From NCBI GenBank assembly GCA_903825095.1, contig CAIJZF010000330.1:1-6492 (forward strand): a stretch of DNA of 6,492 nt, in the 5' to 3' direction. How positions within the stretch are numbered: the first letter of the stretch is position 1; every line of letters starts with the position of its first letter. This DNA is from an uncultured Bacteroidota bacterium. GTDB taxonomy: Bacteria; Bacteroidota; Bacteroidia; Chitinophagales; Chitinophagaceae. A program made the position numbers and the translations under genes. A model generated the notes under the pieces. It saw nothing but the letters and a program-made list of their open reading frames with translations, made no database searches and was not told the DNA's origin. Below are positions 1 to 5,456 of this stretch, one piece after another.

Positions 1-1
1 C

Positions 2-73
2 ACTATAGAACCACTTAAAATTGTTGCTGCTCAAAAGTTAAAAGAACTTACAGAAACACCAACAATTAAATAA
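2..73 (+). CDS. C-terminal end of an unidentified upstream gene (partial)
   Basis: An open frame enters from the left edge and ends at the TAA at 71-73, encoding 23 residues (TIEPLKIVAAQKLKELTETP, then TIK). The tail is short and has a helical, charged look (AAQKLKEL). It ends 6 bases before the ATG of the barrel gene, so it is probably the preceding gene of the same operon. The fragment is too short to identify. Related barrel genes in Bacteroidota often follow a TPR-repeat gene, and the helical tail is compatible with that, but this is recollection plus inference and not shown by the sequence. Confidence 0.6.
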   Translation, partial: TIEPLKIVAAQKLKELTETPTIK

Positions 74-79
74 AACAGT

Positions 80-1960
80 ATGAAGTATTTTTTAAAATAT
101 AGTTTCTTATTCATTTGTATTTTCTGTTTCTTAACGGCGGGAAATACCCAACAAAATAAAAAGCAAAAAGCGAAGATTGCTGCTAGTAAAAAACTAGGCA
201 CTAGCAAAAAGAAGAAAGCAGTTAAATCTAGTAAAGGTAAAAAGAAGGCTAAAAAATCAAATTCGAAGAAAAATAATAGGGCAGTGCGTAATAAAAATGC
301 AGCTACATTTAACATAGAAACAGCTGACCTTTCAAAACTGCTTCAATCAAATAATATATCGGCACCAAAACTTGATACAGTTCCAGAAAAGGAAGTGAGT
401 ATTATTTCAGCCTTCAAACCACAGCTTAAAAACATAGCCAAACTAAATTTCACAAAGGCTAGCAACAAAACCGACACCTCTACTACGGTACTAAATTATC
501 AAGTTCCCACACAAAATTTAAGCTTTCAGTACAGACCTATTTCTTTAATCCCAAGATCTTATAAAGAAAAAGAGACTTCTTTCCCGGTTAATACCACAAA
601 TTTAAAAGTTGGATTTGGTAATTATAACAATCAGTTCTTTGAGGCTAGTTACAATGCAATGGATGAAAACAATCATTCCCACGCTTTTGATGCTAGTTTT
701 GAAACTTCTAATGGAATGCAGTATCTGCAACAGTTTAACCATAAGAATTTTGCATACATAGGGAATATTAAAATATCCGATAATCACTCTTTACAAACAG
801 AAGCTTTTTTCCAAAATACACAACGCTACAGGTTTGGTTTAGTACCTGATAATAGTAGTTTATCTTTATCGGCCTATTCACAAGCTTTTTCCAATTTTGG
901 AACCTCTATAAAATGGGTGAACGAAAATTCAAAAAACAAACTTTTAAATATATTATTTAATCCAATTCTTAAATTCGAGAATTTTAAAGGATTGGCTACT
1001 ACGAATAATTTATGGGTAGAATTATACAACCCAATGAGTTTTAAATTAAAAGGCACAGGTAAAATAAATCTAGATTTTAATTATAATTATAATAAGTATA
1101 CACATACCAGTTATGCAAATCAGACAAATTCTATTTTTACTGTTCAGCCCTCTATAGAATTGAATAAATGGAATTCTAGTATTAAAGTTGGCTTCAAACC
1201 TAGTTTCACTACCAATGAATTTGCCTTATACCCACTTGTGCAGTTTAGTAAGAAATTAAATGATACCAATTATTTATTAGTGGCTAATTGGCAAACCATT
1301 TTAACCAATAATAGTTATGCTAGTCTTTCTATGATCAATCCATGGATAGCGGCTCCTAATCTATTAAAAATTAGTACCCAAGAAAAAAAGGCATTAGACC
1401 TTTATATCAATGCTTCTAAAAGGTTACATTATAGTTTTGGTTTGTCCTTAAATGATTATCGCAATATTCCTTTTTTCAATAGAATTAACAATGTAGCGCC
1501 TTCATCCTTTTTCGGTTTGCAATTCCAACCCATATTTGAATACAGAGCCATTACCTTGGAATTTGTTAGTTCCATGCGTTATCAAATAAGTGATCAATTC
1601 CTTTTAAAAGGAAATGTAAAGTATATGCAGTTTAATTCTATCAAAGAAAATACCAATGCTTGGGGTATTTTGCCATTGAATTTGAATGGAGATTTAAGTT
1701 GGTATCCTAGTAAAAAATGGTCAATTGACGGTAGTGTACAATACTGGTCTGGTGCTTCTTTCCAAAACGAAGCTGAGAATGCCTATGATTTAAAAAATAC
1801 CCTTGTCTTAAATGCTTCCTTTAATTACCAATTGACCACTCATTTAAAGGCCTGGGCAAAAGCAGAGAACTTATTAGATAAAAAGTATCAGCGTTGGGCA
1901 GAATATCCCTCTTTAGGTGTTCAATTAATTGCTGGTATCGTATATTCGTTTCATAAATAA
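80..1960 (+). CDS. TonB-dependent-receptor-like outer-membrane beta-barrel protein without a recognisable plug
   Basis: This 626-residue protein is probably exported to the outer membrane. Residues 1-20 form a signal peptide (Lys at 2 and 6, hydrophobic core 7-18), with likely cleavage near TAG at 19-21. Residues 27-72 are extraordinarily basic, with about 20 Lys plus Arg67 and Arg70, interspersed with Ser, Ala and Asn. From about residue 150 to the end the chain alternates polar and aromatic residues as in a transmembrane beta-barrel. It closes with the NLLDKKY motif (597-603) and a terminal strand ending YSFHK, the usual C-terminal signature of TonB-dependent receptors. I see no plug domain and no TonB box between the signal peptide and the barrel, and 626 residues is short for a full receptor. 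The substrate is unknown. It may be a passive barrel or an envelope-structure protein rather than an active transporter. The HU-like gene starts 2 bases after its stop. The barrel class is fairly secure; the exact role is not. Confidence 0.75.
   Translation: MKYFLKYSFLFICIFCFLTAGNTQQNKKQKAKIAASKKLGTSKKKKAVKSSKGKKKAKKSNSKKNNRAVRNKNAATFNIETADLSKLLQSNNISAPKLDTVPEKEVSIISAFKPQLKNIAKLNFTKASNKTDTSTTVLNYQVPTQNLSFQYRPISLIPRSYKEKETSFPVNTTNLKVGFGNYNNQFFEASYNAMDENNHSHAFDASFETSNGMQYLQQFNHKNFAYIGNIKISDNHSLQTEAFFQNTQRYRFGLVPDNSSLSLSAYSQAFSNFGTSIKWVNENSKNKLLNILFNPILKFENFKGLATTNNLWVELYNPMSFKLKGTGKINLDFNYNYNKYTHTSYANQTNSIFTVQPSIELNKWNSSIKVGFKPSFTTNEFALYPLVQFSKKLNDTNYLLVANWQTILTNNSYASLSMINPWIAAPNLLKISTQEKKALDLYINASKRLHYSFGLSLNDYRNIPFFNRINNVAPSSFFGLQFQPIFEYRAITLEFVSSMRYQISDQFLLKGNVKYMQFNSIKENTNAWGILPLNLNGDLSWYPSKKWSIDGSVQYWSGASFQNEAENAYDLKNTLVLNASFNYQLTTHLKAWAKAENLLDKKYQRWAEYPSLGVQLIAGIVYSFHK
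158..295 (+). repeat. A-rich low-complexity tract encoding a lysine-rich segment
   Basis: This stretch is dominated by AAA and AAG codons and encodes residues 27-72 of the barrel protein, nearly half of them lysine. It is low-complexity rather than a regular tandem repeat: no fixed unit is visible. In the mature protein the segment would lie at or near the new N-terminus, presumably in the periplasm. Confidence 0.7.
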
Positions 1961-1962
1961 CT

Positions 1963-2445
1963 ATGGAAAAAGTACTAGAACAATATTTTGTACAAAACAA
2001 TGAATTAGTGCTTACTAATATAGGCACCCTTCATTTAAGTAAAAAGCCAGCTGCTTGGATTGGAGATACTTTACATGCACCTGAACTAACCATTAGCTTT
2101 TCAACAAATAATAAAAAACCTAGTAATCATTTTTATACTTATTTAGCGGAAGCATTATCTATCTCTAATGAACAAGCTAATATTCAATTTGAGCAATTTC
2201 TAGAAAATAGTTTTGACGCCCATAACAATACATTATCTATTGGAAATTTAGGAAGTATTGAAAAATGGGGAAATGACTTTACATGGAATACAAGTTTCAC
2301 CTCTAATCATTATTTTAAAGATATAACCATAAGTCCCATTACTACAAGTGAAGAGATGGTAGAAAAGAAGTCCATACAATGGTATTGGATAGCACTGATT
2401 TTATCTATTATTTCTATTGTAGCTATTGTATTTAAATCTTTTTAG
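1963..2445 (+). CDS. HU-CCDC81-like domain protein with C-terminal membrane anchor
   Basis: This 160-residue protein resembles the paired CCDC81-like prokaryotic HU domains of Bacteroidota. The first half (about 1-50) has the opening helix MEKVLEQYFV followed by the strand motif VLTNIGTLHL, matching the usual glycine-containing turn of HU folds. The second half (about 55-105) has a helical part (YLAEALSISNEQANIQFEQFL) and the strand NTLSIGNLGSIEK. A polar linker (about 106-137) leads to a single hydrophobic helix at about 140-157 (WYWIALILSIISIVAIVF), leaving only three residues after it. Family members I know of often continue past the membrane helix into a periplasmic SPOR domain that binds peptidoglycan, and that part is absent here. 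As drawn it is a tail-anchored cytoplasmic protein. Whether it binds DNA is unknown. It starts 2 bases after the barrel gene and ends 2 bases before the methyltransferase gene, so the three are co-transcribed and probably translationally coupled. Confidence 0.7.
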   Translation: MEKVLEQYFVQNNELVLTNIGTLHLSKKPAAWIGDTLHAPELTISFSTNNKKPSNHFYTYLAEALSISNEQANIQFEQFLENSFDAHNNTLSIGNLGSIEKWGNDFTWNTSFTSNHYFKDITISPITTSEEMVEKKSIQWYWIALILSIISIVAIVFKSF

Positions 2446-2447
2446 TT

Positions 2448-3365
2448 ATGCTTGAAAATAATAAACAATTTTCACCTTGTCCCATATGTAATAAAGAAGA
2501 CATTTCTAATTTACTGCATACTAAGGATTACTCTCTTACAGGAGAAGATTTTCAAATTATTCAATGTGCTAATTGTACACTAGAGTATACCGATCCTGCA
2601 CCCAGTAAACAAGACATTGCCCCTTACTATAATTTCCCTTCTTATATTTCTCATACCGATACTAAAGAAGGCTTCGTGAATCAACTGTATCATAAAGTAA
2701 GAAATCATACACTTACGCAAAAGACGAATTGGGTACAGTCGCTATTTACAGGCCATAAGGGCCATATCTTAGAAGTGGGTGCTGGTACAGGCGCTTTTGC
2801 GCATTCAATGTCTAAAAAAGGCTGGAAAATAACGGCATTAGAGCCAGATGCTTCTAGTAGAAAGAAAGCCCTTGAAAATTATAATATTCAGTTAGACCAC
2901 ATAGAAAAACTTTATGAATTAGAAAGCGCCAGTTTTGAAGTAATCACTTTATGGCATGTTCTTGAGCATGTGCATGATTTGAATGAGTATATGAAAACAT
3001 TTCAAAGGTTATTAAAACCAAATGGACGTCTTATTATTGCGGTGCCTAATTATACAAGTTATGATGCAGGCTATTATAAAAAATATTGGGCTGCCTATGA
3101 TGTACCCAGACATTTATATCATTTCTCTCCTTTATCTATGCATTATTTAGTCAAAAAACACAAAATGAGTATTGTACAAAAGCTACCTATGTGGTTTGAC
3201 AGCTTTTATGTAAGTCTACTGAGTGAGAAATATAAAAAATCAGGAATGCTAGGAATGCTGCGTGCTTTTTTTATTGGCTGTATATCTAATCTAACGGCTA
3301 TGCGTAATATTGACAGAGGAAGCTCCATGATTTATGAAATAAAAAAAATAGAGCAAGATTTATAG
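2448..3365 (+). CDS. Class I SAM-dependent methyltransferase with N-terminal zinc-ribbon-like cysteines
   Basis: This 305-residue cytoplasmic enzyme is predicted to transfer a methyl group from S-adenosylmethionine to an unknown acceptor. The N-terminus carries two cysteine pairs, CPIC (11-14) and CANC (40-43), spaced as in a zinc ribbon. The Rossmann-type core begins with motif I, ILEVGAGTGAF (107-117), the SAM-binding glycine loop. It continues with the acidic strand end LEPD (131-134), the WHVLEHV motif (169-175) typical of Methyltransf_11/23 proteins, and LLKPNGRLIIAVPN (188-201). A DVPRHLYHF motif (218-226) follows, which recurs in this subgroup. Length is normal for the group and all core motifs look intact, so it should be active. 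Members are found near glycan, quinone and envelope genes, but the substrate cannot be read from the sequence. The gene begins 2 bases after the HU-like gene and is the last of the operon. Confidence 0.85.
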   Translation: MLENNKQFSPCPICNKEDISNLLHTKDYSLTGEDFQIIQCANCTLEYTDPAPSKQDIAPYYNFPSYISHTDTKEGFVNQLYHKVRNHTLTQKTNWVQSLFTGHKGHILEVGAGTGAFAHSMSKKGWKITALEPDASSRKKALENYNIQLDHIEKLYELESASFEVITLWHVLEHVHDLNEYMKTFQRLLKPNGRLIIAVPNYTSYDAGYYKKYWAAYDVPRHLYHFSPLSMHYLVKKHKMSIVQKLPMWFDSFYVSLLSEKYKKSGMLGMLRAFFIGCISNLTAMRNIDRGSSMIYEIKKIEQDL

Positions 3366-3415
3366 AGACCCCGTTGAATTATAATTAGGAAATTAGTAGA
3401 GTAGTTTGAATATTT
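3366..3415. other. Short convergent intergenic gap
   Basis: Fifty bases separate the stop codons of the methyltransferase gene and the convergent cyclotransferase gene. The only symmetric element is the 10-base AT palindrome AATTATAATT. There is no GC-rich stem followed by a T-run, so no intrinsic terminator can be called for either direction. Confidence 0.6.
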
Positions 3416-4231
3416 CTATCTCAAACGAACTTCCACTAAAACAGGCCAACATTTACCTGTAATAAAAAAGGTATTCTTTTTAGGCTGAAAAGCAATTCCA
3501 TTCATTACATATCCAGCATCAATACTTAAGGGATCGTATTTTACACCTGCTTGAGAAAGTATATTACTAAAATCAATACTACTTTTAACTTGTCCGCTTA
3601 CTGGATCAATCACTACCACTTCATTTCTGCCATAGATATTAGCATATAATTGCCCATTGGCGTATTCTAATTCATTCAAATTACTCAAATAGCCATATTG
3701 ATTAAATACACCCAATGTTTTCTGAATGGTGAAATGTATAGGATCTACAAAATAGATATTACTTTCTCCTGTGGAAACAATTAGAGATGTATCGTTATGT
3801 GTTAAACCCCAGCCTTCATAAGGCCAGTAGAGTTCATTTATTTTCTTTAATGTTTTAGCATCGTAGACAAAAACTTTGTGACTTTTCCAGGTGAGTTGAT
3901 AAATTTTATCTTGAAACAGGGTAGTGCCTTCTCCGAAAAATTCCTTGTCTAACTTTACTTTACTACCTACTTGCTTCATATTGGTATCAAGTATTTGCAA
4001 AATACTTTTCCCTTCTAAACCTGTGCCTTCTATTAATGTTTGGCCGTTCCATTCTAAACCTTGAGTATAGGAACTAGTATCATGTGGGTAAACCTTTATA
4101 AGTTCATAAGACAAGGCAGTAGGAGCTGCGATAGCATTCTCATTATTTGTATCAGTACTATTTTGACTACTATTACAAGCCACTAAGAAATAGCATAATG
4201 TAAGTGAATATAGGAGTGCCTTTTTAGTCAT
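3416..4231 (-). CDS. Glutaminyl-peptide cyclotransferase (plant/bacterial beta-propeller type), lipoprotein
   Basis: This 271-residue protein is predicted to convert N-terminal glutamine of peptides to pyroglutamate with release of ammonia. The N-terminus is a lipoprotein signal: Lys3-Lys4, hydrophobic core 5-16, lipobox LVAC with lipidated Cys19. A Ser/Asn/Thr linker (20-40) leads into the propeller. Blades show the conserved features of the Glu_cyclase_2 family in order: TQGLE (56-60), FFGEG (98-102), LTWK (113-116), EGWGLT (139-144), LNELEY (185-190), IDP (208-210), NGIAF (244-248) and ITGKCWP (257-263). This is the monomeric propeller enzyme of plants and bacteria, unrelated to the zinc-dependent animal type. 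Length is normal and no signature block is missing. It sits 49 bases downstream of ychF on the same strand, so it may be read through from ychF. TAACTTTC at 4254-4247 is a 5-of-6 match to the Bacteroidota -7 element 15 bases before the ATG, but it is too weak to call. The physiological role is unclear. Confidence 0.88.
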   Translation of the reverse strand: MTKKALLYSLTLCYFLVACNSSQNSTDTNNENAIAAPTALSYELIKVYPHDTSSYTQGLEWNGQTLIEGTGLEGKSILQILDTNMKQVGSKVKLDKEFFGEGTTLFQDKIYQLTWKSHKVFVYDAKTLKKINELYWPYEGWGLTHNDTSLIVSTGESNIYFVDPIHFTIQKTLGVFNQYGYLSNLNELEYANGQLYANIYGRNEVVVIDPVSGQVKSSIDFSNILSQAGVKYDPLSIDAGYVMNGIAFQPKKNTFFITGKCWPVLVEVRLR

Positions 4232-4280
4232 TATAATAGGTTCAATGAAAGTTATTTAATACTTTAATTTAAAATAAATT

Positions 4281-5378
4281 TTAAACGTTAAATCTAAAAT
4301 GCATTACATCACCATCTTTTACAATATATTCTTTACCCTCAATTCTTAATTTACCATTTTCTCTACAAGCAGCTTCACTTTTGAATTTAATAAAATCATC
4401 AAATGCAATGACTTCTGCTTTAATAAATCCTTTTTCAAAATCGGTATGAATAACGCTGGCTGCTTGTGGCGCTTTCCAGCCTCTACCAATTGTCCAAGCT
4501 CGCACTTCTTGCACCCCTGCTGTAAAATAGGTTTCTAAATTAAGTAATTTATAAGCCGATTGTATTAATCTATTTAAAGCTGGCTCAGTCATTTTATATT
4601 CATCCATGAAAACGGCTCTATCTGCTGGGTCTTCCAATTCTGCAATCTGTGATTCAATATTATTACACATTACAATTACTTCAGCACCTTCTGCTTTAGC
4701 CATCTCCGCCAACATAGCTGAAAATTTATTGCCGGTATGCATAGAAGCTTCATCTACATTCGCCACATACATCACAGGTTTTTCAGTTAATAAGAAACTA
4801 TCTGCAATAGCAAGTCTGTCTTCCTTAGATAAGTCTAAAGAGCGAATACTTTTTCCCTGCTCTAAATGAATTTTACATTTTTGTAATACCTCTAATTCAA
4901 CTTTGGCTTTAGGATCGGTTTTAGCCATTTTCTCGCAGCGTTGAATTTTTTTATCAACGCTATCTAAATCTTTTAACTGTAATTCTGTTTCAATAATTTC
5001 TTTATCGGCAATGGGGTTAATGACCCCTTCTTCTCTTAATACATTTTCATCTTCAAAACATCTTATGACATGTATTACTGCACTTACTTCTCTAATATTG
5101 GCTAAAAACTTATTGCCTAATCCTTCCCCCTTACTTGCTCCTTTTACTAAACCAGCAATGTCCACAATTTCTAATTGAGTAGGGACTATTCTATTGGGAA
5201 TAATTAAATCTGCTAATTGTTGCATTCTATTGTCTGGTACATCCACTAATCCTACATTGGGTTCGATAGTACAAAAACGATAATTACTTGCCTGTGCTTT
5301 GGCACTATTACTAACTGCATTAAATAAAGTCGATTTTCCTACATTGGGTAATCCCACAATCCCTGCCTGTAAAGCCAT
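4281..5378 (-). CDS. ychF: Redox-responsive P-loop ATPase/GTPase YchF (OLA1 family)
   Basis: This 365-residue cytoplasmic protein is the near-universal Obg-like NTPase that associates with ribosomes and is linked to stress and translation control. The G1 P-loop GLPNVGKS is at 9-16, followed by the YchF hallmark segment NYRFCTIEPNVG (32-43), the G3 motif DIAG (73-76) with a Lys/Gly-rich loop (KGASKGEGLG), and a G4-position NVDE (207-210). NxxE in place of the GTPase NKxD is the known family feature that goes with ATP preference. A coiled-coil-forming helical insert spans roughly 128-195. The C-terminal TGS domain (about 283-363) includes the conserved TYFTAGVQEVRAWTIGRG. I chose the ATG at 5378-5376 because MALQAGIVGLPNVGKS aligns with the normal family start and gives the normal length of about 363-366. 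A longer in-frame start at 5423 would add 15 atypical residues overlapping the promoter region. Confidence 0.97.
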   Translation of the reverse strand: MALQAGIVGLPNVGKSTLFNAVSNSAKAQASNYRFCTIEPNVGLVDVPDNRMQQLADLIIPNRIVPTQLEIVDIAGLVKGASKGEGLGNKFLANIREVSAVIHVIRCFEDENVLREEGVINPIADKEIIETELQLKDLDSVDKKIQRCEKMAKTDPKAKVELEVLQKCKIHLEQGKSIRSLDLSKEDRLAIADSFLLTEKPVMYVANVDEASMHTGNKFSAMLAEMAKAEGAEVIVMCNNIESQIAELEDPADRAVFMDEYKMTEPALNRLIQSAYKLLNLETYFTAGVQEVRAWTIGRGWKAPQAASVIHTDFEKGFIKAEVIAFDDFIKFKSEAACRENGKLRIEGKEYIVKDGDVMHFRFNV

Positions 5379-5400
5379 AATATCTATTGTTTTAAGAGCG

Positions 5401-5408
5401 CAAAAATA
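5401..5408 (-). promoter_or_regulatory. Putative -7 promoter element for ychF
   Basis: On the minus strand these bases read TATTTTTG, matching all six fixed positions of the Bacteroidota -7 consensus TAnnTTTG. It lies 22 bases upstream of the ychF ATG, which would give a short leader of roughly 15 bases. A TTTG that could serve as the -33 box is present upstream, but only 12 bases away instead of the usual 17-23, so the call rests on the -7 element alone. Confidence 0.45.
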
Positions 5409-5430
5409 CAATTCTAAACTCAAAAATGAC

Positions 5431-5438
5431 TATATTAG
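5431..5438 (+). promoter_or_regulatory. Weak putative -7 promoter element for the spmAB-like gene
   Basis: TATATTAG matches five of six fixed positions of TAnnTTTG and lies 18 bases before the ATG at 5457. There is no TTTG at a suitable -33 distance. It is called mainly because a divergent gene with no upstream neighbour on its strand needs a promoter in this 78-base gap. Confidence 0.25.
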
Positions 5439-5456
5439 AACCATAAACAATAGATT

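Larger units (their letters stand above)
5382..5455. repeat. 11-base perfect inverted repeat flanking the divergent promoter region
   Basis: ATCTATTGTTT at 5382-5392 and AAACAATAGAT at 5445-5455 are exact reverse complements separated by 52 bases. One arm ends 3 bases before the ychF ATG and the other 1 base before the spmAB-like ATG. Read in each gene's own direction, both mRNAs carry AAACAATAGAT immediately upstream of the start codon. It could be an operator pair, a shared translation-initiation leader or chance in AT-rich DNA. Confidence 0.6.

Noticed and set aside
31..315. 94-residue minus-strand open frame rich in Phe and Leu
   Set aside because: It is the reverse complement of the AAA/AAG-rich lysine tract of the barrel gene, which automatically gives Phe/Leu codons and no stops. 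It runs antisense to a real gene and has no family resemblance.
602..1056. Two minus-strand open frames of about 60 residues (602-787 and 874-1056)
   Set aside because: Both lie inside the barrel coding region, are short, resemble nothing known and are explained by chance open frames opposite a real gene.
1081..1100. Short run of TTATAATTATAAT-like sequence
   Set aside because: It encodes the barrel strand residues DFNYNYNKY, a normal alternating pattern, and is not a tandem repeat with any independent role.
1821..2027. Minus-strand open frame spanning the barrel/HU gene junction
   Set aside because: It is antisense to two well-supported genes and has no recognisable domain.
4268..4285. AT-only inverted repeat TTTAAAAT-AA-ATTTTAAA at the ychF stop codon, considered as a terminator
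   Set aside because: The stem has no G or C pairs, the loop is only 2 bases, it overlaps the stop codon and no T-run follows. It is more likely AT-rich background, though a weak 3'-end hairpin cannot be excluded.
4606..4869. Plus-strand 87-residue open frame
   Set aside because: It is antisense to the well-conserved ychF coding region; the Ser/Ala-rich translation is a shadow.
5379..5423. Longer ychF start at 5423 adding 15 residues
   Set aside because: The extension does not match the family N-terminus and runs across the putative -7 element and the inverted repeat; the internal ATG at 5378 gives the standard start.
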